Shown here piece by piece: positions 33,663-46,389 of a DNA stretch of 64,000 nucleotides (its first letter is position 1; the number at the start of each line of letters is the position of its first letter). The position numbers were made by a program, and so were the translations under genes. The stretch is from NCBI GenBank assembly GCA_030765045.1, contig CM060962.1:215120031-215184030 (forward strand), written 5' to 3'. A model generated the notes under the pieces. That model saw nothing but the letters and a program-made list of their open reading frames with translations, had not been told where the DNA came from and did no database searches. The DNA comes from Tenodera sinensis. Its lineage: Eukaryota; Arthropoda; Insecta; Mantodea; Mantidae.

Positions 33663-34187
33663 TTATTTCCGAAAGTTGTGCATCATTCTGACACTTTCCG
33701 CACATGAAAGAAAAGCATATTCCACAACATTTAAACCTAATACTTTCACATAATGAACCCGCTGAGTGGATGGCATAGGTGAAATACGCTCAAATCTTTT
33801 GTTGAGAAATTCTTTTGCTTCTTCAATTTCAGGCAGAGAAACTTCAAGAACACATATTTTGGTTTTCTTTCTAACAGTATTAACAATTTCTTCAGCACTC
33901 TGAATCCTGCTTCCTGCTTTTGCAGCTGTCCATGCCATCCTCCTCACTTGACCTTCAATCGCATCTACTGCCCGCTTTGCGTGATAGAATTCGAAGAAGT
34001 GCCATTCAATTTGGATTCCAAATACTTCGGAAAGATATGTCACATGGCTCAATGTGTATTTCTGATTAAAATGACAAGCAGCTCCATCAGAAAATACTTT
34101 CACAAGTTCAAGATTCGGAACAATATCCAATATTTCCTAAAATATATTCCTTAAGCAAATATCAACTGCATATTTGTCATGTGATAC
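33663..34187 (-). pseudogene. C-terminal half of the uncharacterised transposase-like protein
   Basis: Minus-strand frame entered from the microsatellite with SHDKYAV, one stop, then LVKVFSDGAACHFNQKYTLSHV, WHFFEFYHAKRAVDAIEGQVRR and a C-terminal region. The FSDGAACHF and WHFF...H-x-K...D patterns occur in a widespread family of uncharacterised arthropod and cnidarian proteins that look like DDE-type transposases (this comes from memory of the family). The preceding ~60 codons, where I would expect the first catalytic Asp, are missing at the retroposon junction. Elsewhere the frame is open to 33663. Confidence 0.7.
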
Positions 34188-35566
<1,379 letters not shown>

Positions 35567-35935
35567 CTTTATTAGCTTATAGACTTTGTTACAAGTTTCA
35601 AGCCTCGTCAGAGATAAACAAGCAAGATTTACAATCTATATAGAAGCAGTTTTATACAATCTAGTATTTCATTTACAAATTATTTACAGTTCATCTATTG
35701 TATACAAGCATTTTTTAATTAAGTATGTTTTAAGCTCTTTTTGAAATACATTACCACTTAGCACTTTTAATTCATTTGGTAGTTTCAGACACCAAAGCAA
35801 AAGATTGTTTCTGAATTTCACCAATACCTTCTTTCCTATACCAGGCAACAGCAGTAAATATTGAGATCTGTGTATTGTTCCAGTGGGCAGCTTGAATTTC
35901 ATTTTGCCCCTTGCATGTGTAGTTCTCAAAGAAGT
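35567..35935 (-). pseudogene. CR1-like non-LTR retrotransposon 3' end, 5'-truncated
   Basis: Minus-strand frame with LRTTHARGKMKFKLP, HRSQYLLLLPG and LKLPNELKVL followed by FQKELKTYLI, the standard end of a CR1/Jockey-type reverse transcriptase, then a short 3' region with AATAAAG leading into the (ATT)n tail. It starts at ~35935, immediately after the transposase frame is broken, so it inserted into the transposase gene. Confidence 0.82.
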
Positions 35936-36960
35936 CGAAAGGCCTCGGATTGCTGTCTTTTTACATAAATGTAATTTAGGAAACGTGGCAGGCAATTGCT
36001 CAGTTCTTCAATGCAGTCTTTTACAGACCCATTTTTAACTTCTATTTCCATTCTTCCATTACGTGAACTCCACAGCTTCCATTCGCATGGAGAATTAGCA
36101 ACTTTACCCGAAATGTCTGCTCCACTCAATCCCGGGCAGTTGGAGCATCCTCCCTGCACACATTCACTTAATTTCTGATCACAAACCACTTGTGGTATAA
36201 ACTTACGAAATTCAGTCTCACTGAATACGTGATTTTTACACAATGCTTTGAGAAGAAACTTCGTATTTTCATGTATAATGCGTGTGCACACATTATGTGG
36301 GATCTGACTTTGAAGACGCACGTGAGCAGGGCGTAATTCAGCAAATTTTGTCAACCCCACGGGCATTTCTACTCGGTCTTGTAGAAAGAGTGCATGTGGT
36401 TCTTTTAATGTTACCACTAGATACCTAATGCGAACTTCTTTTGTTTCTCCCTGAACATGGATTTCAATAAAATCATCTCTTCCAGGAGCTTGGTAAGATA
36501 TTGAATCATCCTGACAGAACTTGATGATTGCACTTTTAAGTTCCTCTGATAGTTGTTTTCCTGATACAGGGACAGAATGCTTTGGTTTTACAACATGTAA
36601 TCCCTCTTCAACTGCTAATTTATGAATCATTTCTTTTCTTTTACACGGAGATTGCGGCAATGCTTCCTCAACACGTTTTCTGCACTTTCCAAAATACTGT
36701 TTGCTTTTGAAAGTGGTTGATGTTGATGGAGTATCTTTATCAATCCCTTCTTGGTCTCTTATCTTCTGTCTTGCCCACTGTGCTTGCTTATATCTCCTAT
36801 ATTCAGGTTTGAGGTGTTCTCTTCCTTGTTTTGTTTGTTTCAGTATTGCTCTTCCTTTCCTCATAGTCACTTCTATTGTTTCCTTCCATTGTGCATAACT
36901 GCCTTGCTCCTTCAGACATTGTTTGTATTCACGATGTCTTTGGGCTGGTGTTTTAATCAT
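35936..36960 (-). pseudogene. N-terminal half of the uncharacterised transposase-like protein
   Basis: A 340-codon open frame from ATG at 36960. Residues 1-75 are very basic (HREYKQCLKEQGSYAQWKETI pattern), suggesting DNA binding. The middle contains the conserved blocks AIIKFCQDDSISYQAPGRDD, LFLQDRVEMPVGLTKFAELRP and PHNVCTRIIHENTKFLLKAL. A Cys cluster CVQGGCSNCPG lies near residue 273. It ends within YVKRQQSEAFR, where the CR1-like fragment enters. The blocks match the same uncharacterised family as the C-terminal half. No stop interrupts it, so the element is not old. Confidence 0.75.
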
Positions 36961-37571
36961 GGAGTCAAAAACAGACTGATACGTCTATCCTGACTGAAGT
37001 CTCAGAAGCATTGTATGCATATGCGACCACAGGGCGCCAGCACTAATTGTCCGTTAGTCACGTGTTTTGTGGGAAAACTAATGACTATAGAGGAAAACTT
37101 TCTGATAATTTTTTATTTGTTATATTGTAATGACGCAGAATCAAAAAGGATATTTATTTCAGTCTATTACTTTTCCCTCCAGAGGACTTTATCCTTATTT
37201 ACCGTGACTAACTGACATTGACACACAGTAATAATTAAGGATTATTTATAAATGTCAAAAATTATTAGTCATATACACGTTTAGAAGATGAAGAGTCATT
37301 GTGTGATGTACAGAACAAAAAAATTAAAACAGTTGTACATAGCTCCTGAAATATTGATATGAAAATCACCGTTATTCATGCTTATTTTTAGTGTTTTGGA
37401 AATATATGGGTAAGAAGTGAAATTTGAACCCATATTCACGTTAAAAACATTTATTTTTCACTTCATAAGATACTTTGGAGCATCTAGCATCATCTTTCCT
37501 CAGTAAAAAAAGTGAAACATTAATTTCAAATTTTAACACTCTGTATGACATGTTCGTGGAATTGCTCTATA

Positions 37572-37942
37572 TTATTTTGTATAGTAAGATTTTGTGTACC
37601 TCTTTCAGTTTATGAGCTACTCAAAAATCATCCAGAGTAAACTGGACTACATAGGCTATAGGCAGAAAATTAAAAATATACATTTAATTTTTCATAAAAA
37701 TATCTTAAACATGTGCCATTTTAATCAAAATCATTAGAGCCATTTTTAAATAAATAACAAGTTTTGAAAAATTTTCCATGTAAAGGATAATTTAAACTGG
37801 AGAAATTTTCCTCAAAACCTTTGCATTGTATGCTCAAAAGATATTAAACTTAAATACCATCTTTGGTTTTTAACCGACTTTTCGTTTTTGAGTTATGCTG
37901 TCCACAGACAGACACACACACATGCAGACCTTTTCTAAAAAC
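37572..37942 (+). repeat. Repeat family X, copy 1, right part
   Basis: Continues copy 1 (TATTATTTTGTATAGTAAGA...) through the CAGACAGACACACAC block to CCTTTTCTAAAAAC, where copy 2 begins. The final ~110 bp of a full X unit are missing. Confidence 0.83.
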
Positions 37943-38817
37943 CTGATGTGTTGCACTCACATGACTTTCTCTACTCTTGTACTAACCATTCTTACAAACT
38001 CTTATTCCTATATCTTCTTTGTGTTAGTTGGGATAAACATTTACAGAAATTATCTTATTGCTTATTTCCTTGTAATTGCAAGGGTAATATTAGAATACAG
38101 TAGGCTTTGTTCGATAGTCAAATCTTTTAAAGCTTTGAGATTCGGTTTTCTTTGCATGCTTAACATATAAAAAATGAATAACGATATTCCATTTCACAAA
38201 AGTTTTAAGTTTTCTGAAACTGACACAAATAATGAGGAATATTTCCGAAATGGTTCACTCTAAAAAAAAATTATTTGGACATAAACTGTGTGTTTTAGCC
38301 AGATCTACATTTTTGCACAGTAAGATTTTGTGTATCTCTTATGGTTTATGAGTTATTCTAAAGTCATCCAAGGTAAACAGGACTACATAGGCTATAGCCA
38401 GAAAATTCAAGATATATATTTCATTTGTCATACAAATATCTTAAACATATGGCATTTAAATCAAAATCTAGAGCCATTTTCAAGAAAATCAAAATTTTCA
38501 AAAAATTTTCCATGTAAAGGGTAGTTTAGGCTGGGGCTATTTTCTTCAAAATCTTTGTGTCACATTCTTGAAGGACATTAAACTTAAATACCAACTTTGG
38601 TTTTTAATCAACTTTTCATTTTTGAGTTGTGCTGTCCACAGACTGGACACACATGCACGCACCCACACACACACCACCCCCCCCCCACACACACAGACCT
38701 TTTTCTAAAAATGCTTTTTTTTTTTGGATTCAGGGGGCACAAAACATATTTCCAGTGAAATCTTGACATCAAATTTTTGGGTGGAATACAAAACTTCCTC
38801 TACTTACCAGTAGAGAA
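37943..38817 (+). repeat. Repeat family X, copy 2 (~875 bp)
   Basis: Full-length by comparison with the copy at 54612-55480: same start CTGATGTGTTGC, internal CA-rich block and end TTACCAGTAGAGAA followed by AGTAAAAA. No coding frame is shared between copies. Confidence 0.87.
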
Positions 38818-39067
38818 AGTAAAAAGGGAGAAATTGGTCTGAGCAATTTTATTGAGAAGAGACGAGGAATTGTTTTTGATAGTTTGACAACAAAGTTTAC
38901 CCATAAAGAAAAATCACTGGAATTTGTGTGCGTGTGTATGTGTGCGTGCATGCCTGCCTGCCTGCCTGCGTGCGTGTGTGTATGTGTGAAAATATATATA
39001 AACAGGTATGCTAAAATTGTTCATTTTACTTTTAAATAATTGTTGTCTAACTTATATTGTCTTACAG
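38818..39067. other. No gene recognised; TG/TGCC-rich stretch
   Basis: Contains a short (TGCC)n/(TG)n tract near 38926-38990 and otherwise AT-rich sequence leading to a possible splice acceptor. Confidence 0.45.
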
Positions 39068-39200
39068 CTTGTTTCAAGAAAAAATTGTTTAAATGCACTG
39101 TTTGTGAAGTTAACCTTAATCAACAACCCCTTATTGTTTGGATCTGGAAGGTCTAGTGATAGCCCAAGTCACAGTCCCAGTATATACCACTGCAGAACAA
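39068..39200 (+). CDS. Candidate host-gene exon (133 bp)
   Basis: A pyrimidine-rich acceptor (TATATTGTCTTACAG) and a strong donor (GAACAA|GTAAGG) bracket the segment. One frame is open throughout and ends with a Ser/Pro-rich peptide (GSGRSSDSPSHSPSIY). I do not recognise the protein. No partner exon is visible nearby; chance is a real alternative. Confidence 0.28.
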
Positions 39201-39799
39201 GTAAGGCTAATGATCACTCCTAGATCAATCATTATGCCACATATTGGAAAATAATATTTATTTTTCAAAACATTACCCTTGCTTGTCAAGATTCCCTACA
39301 ATTAGAGAAACACGATGACTGGAAATTCATTATAGGAAACAGATTTTAGTATGTGTAGGAGCTTCAGTTTAAGGATGTAGAGGGCACATGTTACAGAAAA
39401 TGTCCAAAACAGCATTAAGTTTCTATTATAAGTAATATTAATATTAATTCTGCATAACCAGCCAGAAGAGATCAGGGTGCTGACCACATACCATCCTCCA
39501 ATACTGCACCCCAATGATGCCTATGGTGCGCAGAGGTGGGAGGCACGGCGGGTGGGCAGTTGGCCTTGGTCCAGAGTGGGCTCTTTTACCTTGGGTTATT
39601 TATTATTTATTAATATTAAATTAATTGAAAGAAGCTTGATGCAGAATTAGGGAACTAATTGGAAATATGGGTCAGTGTAATTTGATAAATTGTTTAAGAA
39701 TTGTTACATCAACTGCTACTTTCCTAGTTCCATTGTTAATGTTTTTTGAATCATAAATCAATATATTCAACATTTGAAAGGTTAGACTGAGACTGAAAA
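39201..39799. other. No gene recognised
   Basis: AT-rich with short frames. Confidence 0.45.
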
Positions 39800-39890
39800 A
39801 TTCAATGCCATAGCTGGGATTTGAACCGTGAATCTTCCGGTCTCCATCTGACTGCTTTAGCCACTAAGCTACCATGGCCAACATGCCGAT
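39800..39890 (-). mobile_element. tRNA-derived SINE head, minus strand
   Basis: On the minus strand an A-box-like GTAGCTTAGTGGCTAAAGCAG and a B-box GGTTCAAATCCC are spaced as in a tRNA. The acceptor arms do not pair well, favouring a SINE over a tRNA gene. Confidence 0.65.
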
Positions 39891-40664
39891 AGGGGTGGAT
39901 AATTTAGTGTTACCACTTGTCAATATCTGTAACTATTAAGGACTTCTGTGCATCTCTGGGCTTCGTGCCCAGTTAACAAACAATATCGTAAGATACATAC
40001 AATATGATTTGTGCCAATGGAGTGCATGGCAGATGGATAATGCATCGCTAATGGAGCTTCTGGGATATCTGATGACTCAGAGTATACATGTAGTCTTACC
40101 TATACTCCATTTAGCCTTAGATACACCCCTTGTATACCTCCGCGATAACCTGATATTCATATCATCTGCAATTAACACAAACAAATGCCACGTGGACTCA
40201 TGCCTCATGTTTATGATGTAATAGAGCGATATTTACTCTGGAGTTTTAGGAATAGTGCTGCTATCATGTTACATACAAGTAACCTTTACCAGAGTTATCA
40301 TACATCTTGAAAACTCAGAGATAATCGTCAATATTTAAGGTACTATATTTTATGGTGTGCTTCGGTTTCAGTCTATTGCGGGTTAGTTGTTGACGGCACA
40401 TGTTTACATCAGGTGCGGATCTAAGGGTGGAGTGATTATAGGCATGCAAGACTGTGTCTGGGTGGATTTTAGTAATCCCTAGCTAATCCTGGGAAAACAT
40501 TAGTGGAAGCACCATTAAACTGAAGCACCCTAATGGGAACTCTGAAAGCCTAAAAAGAAACATGGAATGGTCTAGGTCCCAAAAGGGGAATTGGTCACCT
40601 GGACACTAGAAGTGGAGGTGGAAACTGTGACTCCCTGAGATTGAGGGGAACAGAATCTACCTTC
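39891..40664. other. No gene recognised
   Basis: Short frames only. Confidence 0.45.
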
Positions 40665-40745
40665 AAGTACTGAATAGTTAGAGCAGCTACACATAAAGCA
40701 GAATGTCTGTGGTTCAAACACCAGCTGTGGCGTTACATTTTTAAG
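40665..40745 (+). mobile_element. tRNA-derived SINE, family S, copy 1
   Basis: TAGTTAGAGCAGC...CATAAAGCAGAATGTCTGTGG then TTCAAACACCAGCTGTGG. Near-identical heads occur at 40985 and 42925. Confidence 0.68.
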
Positions 40746-40984
40746 TTTTGATTATACCTCTCAAACATTACCCATGCATGGCTTGTGTGTTTAAAAACAC
40801 CAGTAGTAAGTTTGTTGGCATAAATAAATAATAATTACCATCTAAAGGTTATTTAATCCTGGAATATAAAGTACTTACAATTGTAAGTCGCCCTTGGAGT
40901 ATTTATCTCTGATGTGAGATACCCTTTGTGGTCTACTGGGATAAATATGAATTGGTTGGAGAATTCAATGTCATACTGGCAGGT

Positions 40985-41075
40985 TGTCACAGTAACTTAA
41001 TGGTTAAAGTAGCCACACATAAAGCAGAAGGTCTGTGGTTCAAATTCCAGCTGTGGCATGAATTTTTCATTTCCG
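40985..41075 (+). mobile_element. tRNA-derived SINE, family S, copy 2
   Basis: Head TGTCACAGTAACTTAATGG followed by the B-box GGTTCAAATTCC. Same unit as copies 1 and 3. Confidence 0.7.
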
Positions 41076-41299
41076 ATTCCACCTCTTAAGTACTGAACAT
41101 ATGGTAGCCAGGTCTTCAAAAGAGGAACCTGCTAGCTGAAAAATACAATCAAAGCCTGGGATAGGTTCTTCAAGAGATGAGGAGAAGCAGGCCCAGGTAT
41201 TCAAAGGTTAAGAAGAAGGTAACTCCAGTAAAGGTACTGGACTACATGGAAGACCAGCTTTACTGGAAGGGATGGAAGGGTGCTGCAGGAATAGGCAGA

Positions 41300-41790
41300 A
41301 AATGATTTCTTTCATATGAGTCAACCTGTAGCACAGTGTTACTGCCTCAAGGAAGTTATGTAGTAACATCATGAGACAGGGTATTGAGGTCACTATAATA
41401 CAGGAACCATGGCTTAGACAGCGCTGTATTATGGGGCTAAATATTAAGGGTCATTCTATATAGAGAGTTTCAGCTGATGAAAACCCCAGAGATTGCACCA
41501 TGATAAGGCACAGTAATGCTTAGGCATTGCCAGGTTTTCTCAAGAGAGATCTGGCAGCAGTCGTGGTTCGATATGAGGAGAACGGACAGCACCAACAGGT
41601 TACTTCTGTTCTTCCTATTTCCCATATGACTCCATTCTTTTAACTCCTGAGGAGAGAGCACCTCCTCCTCAAGAGTTAAAAGAACTTGTGAAGTACTGCA
41701 AAAGAAGAAGCCTCTACTTGTTGATTGGCTGTGACTGTAATGCACATCATTGGATATAGGGTAGCACAGCTAGGCAAGTATAGATTTGTT
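41300..41790 (+). pseudogene. Non-LTR retrotransposon endonuclease relic
   Basis: Plus-strand blocks, in shifting frames: GIEVTIIQEPWL (near 41375, the catalytic Glu block), ENPRDCTMIRHSN (near 41480-41515), RDLAAVVVRYEENGQ (near 41545-41590), ELVKYCKRRSLYLLIGCDCNAHH (41680-41750, with the Asp/Asn/His block). This is the EEP-type endonuclease of a Jockey/R1-group element, different from the other endonucleases here. It has several shifts and stops, and no reverse transcriptase follows. Confidence 0.75.
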
Positions 41791-42169
41791 ATACAGGTTG
41801 TAAATGAATAACACCATATGAATTTTACTGGTAATAGACAACTCATGGACAATCAGTTTGAGGCAGGAAGCCTGTGGTCTACAGTCTCAAGCTACCAAGT
41901 TATACACATTCAAAGTATTTAGAGATTTTGATCAATAAATCATAACCAGAAAGAAATATGTAAGTAGTAGCAATTGGAAATGAAATAGTGCTTATTATGC
42001 ACTTAATAAAGTATGTATTTTGTCTCTCTGAAGAAGCATTTCTAAATTGTAGTGTTACCAAGAGTGCTTAAATTGTAGACTTAACATGTGGCTGCATGCT
42101 ACTGCAATGAATAACAGGTTGTGCTGAATGGCTAAAGAAAATAGGGAAGTTCTAAAATGTGTGCTTTGG
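41791..42169. other. No gene recognised
   Basis: Probably decayed continuation of the endonuclease element; no clear motif. Confidence 0.35.
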
Positions 42170-42245
42170 CCGCATGGTTCTTCGGCCTGGCTGTGGACCT
42201 AATAAACCTGAGAAATTGAGTTCAAACCCAGAGATGGGCAAACTT
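42170..42245 (+). mobile_element. tRNA-like SINE head
   Basis: GCCGCATGGTTC...CTGAGAAATTGAGTTCAAACCC has a B-box at tRNA-like spacing, followed by a T-rich run. Confidence 0.4.
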
Positions 42246-42656
42246 TTTTTCCTCTTTCTTTCCCATTTTGAGAGCAATATTGCGCTTATGCTTTAAAATA
42301 GCAAAATACCACCATTATATGCAATGCACAGGGTATTGTTTACTTTTGTTTTATCTCATACCTGATGGCTTAGGCTGGAGGGTTATGTTTTGACATTGGT
42401 CTGAAGCTGTTGGTTGGCTATAGTTGTTCATGTCAATAAGAGTAATTCACACTTCACAAAACGTTGAATCAAGCAAAAGCACACAGTACTACGACTCCCT
42501 AAAAGAGGTGCTGAGTACCTATATGTTAGCATGAAAAATGTCTAATACTGCCAATAGGTGACCTTAATAACCCGGAAAGACACTAATGCCACCATGTGGT
42601 GACCATTTCCTACTCAAGTCACCATGTCTCATTTCCTATTTGTCTTCAGCATACAA

Positions 42657-42815
42657 CATTACATTAAAGCATCAAATAAATACTCTGGGAACTTGGAGCA
42701 AAATTACACCTTTACCGAATTAGCAGATATGCACCTAGTGTATGGCAAAGCAGGAGGCTGTTCTGCAATAGCGGCATGGATTTACAGTGAAAGGTATCCC
42801 AATGGATATAGATAG
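42657..42815 (+). pseudogene. Helix-turn-helix fragment of a mariner-related transposase
   Basis: The frame YTFTELADMHLVYGKAGGCS...SERYPNGY matches the N-terminal helix-turn-helix (DUF4817-like: E-x-A-D-M-H-x-x-Y-G...Y-x-x-R-F/Y-P-N) that precedes transposases of the type seen at 49390. Only this domain remains, ending in a stop at 42813. Confidence 0.6.
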
Positions 42816-42924
42816 ATAGACTTATTCATCCATATGTTTCAATTACACAGGATATATCATGAGTTCAGTAGAGGTCTGTAAACATGTATAACAATGTATA
42901 TTTATACGATGCATAAATCAAGTA

Positions 42925-43025
42925 TTGCAGTTTGTCACAGTAGCTCAATGGTTAGAGGAGCCGCCTGGTATTTTAGCGGAAGGTCTGTGGTTCAAATCCC
43001 AGCTGTGAATTAGTGCCATTTCTAT
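42925..43025 (+). mobile_element. tRNA-derived SINE, family S, copy 3
   Basis: Best-preserved copy: TGTCACAGTAGCTCAATGG with A box, then GGTTCAAATCCCAGCTGTG. It abuts the decayed end of the minus-strand CR1-like reverse transcriptase. Confidence 0.72.
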
Positions 43026-43029
43026 GTTG

Positions 43030-43908
43030 GAGTAATATTGCTTTATGCTTCCTAAAATTTTATTTGCCCTATTTTCTACCTTTTTAGCTGTCTGCCCCTA
43101 TTTATAGCTGCTGTGTGATCAGCATACTCAATTGCTATGCCCGCTTCTTTTTCTATTAAATCAAATATTTCAGTTATATATATATATATATATTAAAGAA
43201 ATAAAGAGTCTTAATTATGAGCCTTGCAGAACTCCTCACTGTACAGTTTTAAAACCTCATTTTATTTTTTCTATACTCCCATTTGCATTTTGGTGATTTA
43301 TTTCTATACATATGTTCAGTTTTCTAAGTAGGTCAATAACCAATTTTGTGTCAGTCCTCTTAGTCCATGTATTTCTAATTTATCAATCAGTATTTTTATA
43401 TTCATACAGTCAAAGGCTTTTGATAGACCTACATAGATAGCAATTACAGATTCATGGGTATTCAGAGCTTTTACTATATTATTAGCCTTTTGTTCTGCTT
43501 TTATTATGGATTTGTGCTTTTGAAAAGGATATTGCTATTTCAACATATTTAGTTTATTTACAAAGTTTTCTAGTTGTTTTAGATATAAGCCTTTTATCAA
43601 TTTTGAGAAGGTGGAGCACAGGGTAATTGGCCTATAGTTTTCTACTTCTTTCTTATTTCTCTTTTGTTTATAAATTGGTCTGACAACTACATTTTTTAGT
43701 GTATTTGGAGAAATTCCTTGCATTAGTGATGCATTTGTAGTGTGTGTTAGAATTTCAGCAATTTCATATTTGATATGTTTCAGTAGTTCGAAACATCATT
43801 CAAGCCACTGGAATTCTTTGATTTTAACTTGCTTATTTCATTTATTACATTTTCTTCAGTCACTTCTGAAACTGCCATACTATTTAATTGACCTACTTGT
43901 TTTATTAA
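43030..43908 (-). pseudogene. CR1-like reverse transcriptase relic
   Basis: Reading the minus strand: TEENVINEISKLKSKNSSG, NTLKNVVVRPIYKQ, ENYRPITLCSTFSKLIKGL, VIAIYVGLSKAFDCMN (usual D-L-S-K-A-F-D, first Asp lost), GVLQGS, then AIEYADHTAAI where the Y-A-D-D catalytic box has become YADH. A (TA)n tract near 43175-43192 sits between the last two blocks. Loss of catalytic Asp residues and stops mark it as dead. Confidence 0.8.
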
Positions 43909-44034
43909 TTAAAGTTTCACGGGCGATCAGCCGTGTGAGGTTTGAAAATATTGAGCTTTCGGCCATTGTAAACTCCATGGCCTTCGTCAGAATGAAATGA
44001 CCGTTATTTTCCCGCTCCCCCTATATATACAATG

Positions 44035-44868
44035 TTAGATGAGAGGGGGTTGCGTTGCCCTGGCCAATGAGCGGGTGACGATTTGTGATTGGGCCTGCTG
44101 TTTCGGGCTATGTTTGTCACCGGCCACAGTGTTTTCTTGAGGGTCAGTACTTGGACCAGAATCACTATAGTTGCTGTTGTGAATGTGTTTCATGGCTATT
44201 GTCCAGGCAGGGCTTAGCTGAAGACCGCGGTCCCTGTTGTAATTGTTTGGATGTAGTTTGATTTGAATGGCTTCCTTAATGACTCTATCCCAGTATTTAT
44301 CCGTATGCTCCAGAACTTTGGTGTCTTCAAAGTTTATTTTGTGGACATACTCTATACAATGCTCGGCCACTGCTGACTTATCTGGTTGTAGGAGCCTGAT
44401 ATTGCGTTGATGTTCTTTACACCTTTCTTCTATTGTGCGTCCTGTTTGGCCTACATACACTTTACCACATTCGCAAGGAATCCTGTAAACTCCTGGGACC
44501 TTGAGTCGAAGTGGTTCTTTTACCGGTCTAAGGTATTCTTGGATCTTCTTTGGAGGTGTGAAGAAGGTCTTGATGTTATACCTAGCGAGTATGCGGGAGA
44601 TCTTGTTTGAGACGGAACCGTAGAATGGTATGTAGGCTTTGTTCAGCCAGCTATCCATCCTTTGAGTGAGGCGTTGGGGGTTGTTTCGATTGTTTTCAAC
44701 CTTCTTGCGTGCCTTTTTGATGTCGTTATCACTGTATCCGTTTTTCAGCAATGTGTCTCGTAGGTATTTCAGTTCCTGCTTAATGTGGTCTTCATCCGCA
44801 ATATCGAAAGCTCGGTGAAACAAGGTGGAGATAACTGTCTTCTTTTGAGTAGGATGGTGGTGACTGGA
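44035..44868 (-). CDS. PLE C-terminal part with GIY-YIG endonuclease, inverted arm
   Basis: Minus-strand open frame with no start of its own; it is the inverted partial copy of the plus-strand ORF. The endonuclease core GVYRIPCECGKVYVGQTGR is intact, including the Gly of the second motif, followed by EERCKEHQRN and the Cys/His-containing region. The frame stays open to 44035, beyond the point where the other arm is interrupted by an insertion. Reverse transcriptase is absent on this arm, so the protein cannot act as a full element. Confidence 0.82.
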   Translation of the reverse strand, partial: SSHHHPTQKKTVISTLFHRAFDIADEDHIKQELKYLRDTLLKNGYSDNDIKKARKKVENNRNNPQRLTQRMDSWLNKAYIPFYGSVSNKISRILARYNIKTFFTPPKKIQEYLRPVKEPLRLKVPGVYRIPCECGKVYVGQTGRTIEERCKEHQRNIRLLQPDKSAVAEHCIEYVHKINFEDTKVLEHTDKYWDRVIKEAIQIKLHPNNYNRDRGLQLSPAWTIAMKHIHNSNYSDSGPSTDPQENTVAGDKHSPKQQAQSQIVTRSLARATQPPLI

Positions 44869-44879
44869 GTAACTGTATA

Positions 44880-46027
44880 GTGCCGCTAGAGGACTCACTA
44901 CAGCTCCTATCTGAACGGTTTCCGGAAGACATCACCCAGCTTTTCAGACACACGCTCACTTCCACATACTTCAATTACAATGGCCAGTTCTTCGAACAGA
45001 CGGATGGGGTAGCCATGGGTTCACCGTTGTCACCTGCTATTGCCAACTTTTTCATGGAGAGCTTTGAACATACTGCCCTGGATACCACCTCAGACAAACC
45101 AAAGGCTTTCTTCAGATACGTGGATGATACCTTTGTTATCTGGCCACATGGAAAAGGAAAACTTTCCACCTTCTTAGACCACCTCAACAACCTACATGCG
45201 AACATCAAGTTTACCATGGAAGTTGAGATCGATGGCTCACTCCCCTTCCTAGATGTTCTGGTCTACAAGAAGCCGGACGGCAGCCTAGGTCACACGGTAT
45301 ACAGGAAACCAACACACACCAACCGCTACTTGGACGCCTCCAGTCACCACCATCCTACTCAAAAGAAGACAGTTATCTCCACCTTGTTTCACCGAGCTTT
45401 CGATATTGCGGATGAAGACCACATTAAGCAGGAACTGAAATACCTACGAGACACATTGCTGAAAAACGGATACAGTGATAACGACATCAAAAAGGCACGC
45501 AAGAAGGTTGAAAACAATCTAAACAACCCCCAACGCCTCACTCAAAGGATGGATAGCTGGCCGAACAAAGCCTACATACCATTCTACGGTTCCGTCTCAA
45601 ACAAGATCTCCCGCATACTCGCTAGGTATAACATCAAGACCTTCTTCACACCTCCAAAGAAGATCCAAGAATACCTTAGACCGGTAAAAGAACCACTTCG
45701 ACTCAAGGTCCCAGGAGTTTACAGGATTCCTTGCGAATGTGGTAAAGTGTATGTAAGCCAAACAGGACGCACAATAGAAGAAAGGTGTAAAGAACATCAA
45801 CGCAATATCAGGCTCCTACAACCAGATAAGTCAGCAGTGGCCGAGCATTGTATAGAGTATGTCCACAAAATAAACTTTGAAGACACCAAAGTTCTGGAGC
45901 ATACGGATAAATACTGGGATAGAGTCATTAAGGAAGCCATTCAAATCAAACTACATCCAAACAATTACAACAGGGACCGCGGTCTTCAGCTAAGCCCTGC
46001 CTGGACAATAGCCATGAAACACATTCA

Positions 46028-46029
<2 letters not shown>
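44880..46029 (+). CDS. PLE ORF, reverse transcriptase end plus GIY-YIG endonuclease (5'-truncated)
   Basis: The reverse transcriptase part has DGVAMGSPLSPAIANFFME and the catalytic box FRYVDDTFVIW (about residue 80), then DVLVYKKPDG. The endonuclease begins GVYRIPC (about residue 279); its second motif reads VYVSQTGR where the inverted arm has VYVGQTGR, so the conserved Gly is lost. The N-terminal fingers of reverse transcriptase are missing. At 46029 a T-run begins and the natural end of the ORF is displaced. The open frame continues artificially to 46142. Confidence 0.85.
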
Positions 46030-46067
<38 letters not shown>

Positions 46068-46389
46068 AAAGGGGAGACAGAAGTAGAGTTGGGGGAAAAA
46101 GAGTTGGCTTATCTCGCCGGGAAGGAGGAGGGAGTGGGATAACTTAACAACTAAGGAATGCTAGAATTTGTGGATGAAAGTATCGGTAGGGAAGTTGTGG
46201 AGTCCCGCATTAAGCACCTCCATAGTTTGGGTGATAATGTAGGCTACCGCGGGTTGGCGGGAGCAGGAGAAGGAATTCCGGGTCATGACCATGACCCAGG
46301 GCCCTGGCCATGACACACGGGGAGTAGAAGGTAAATGTGGTTGGGAAGTTAGAGTGGGTTCTTTGTTCATTTGTGTTGTTGTGTTTATG
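46030..46389 (-). mobile_element. Retroposed sequence with poly(A) tail, minus strand
   Basis: A ~37-base T run (46030-46066) followed by ~320 bases absent from the other PLE arm. The arm sequence resumes at 46390 (GCAACTATAG). The orientation fits a poly(A)-tailed transcript inserted on the minus strand. No clear TSD beyond ACA. The minus-strand frame 46161-46481 runs across the junction, so it is not a gene. I do not recognise the source transcript. Confidence 0.65.
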
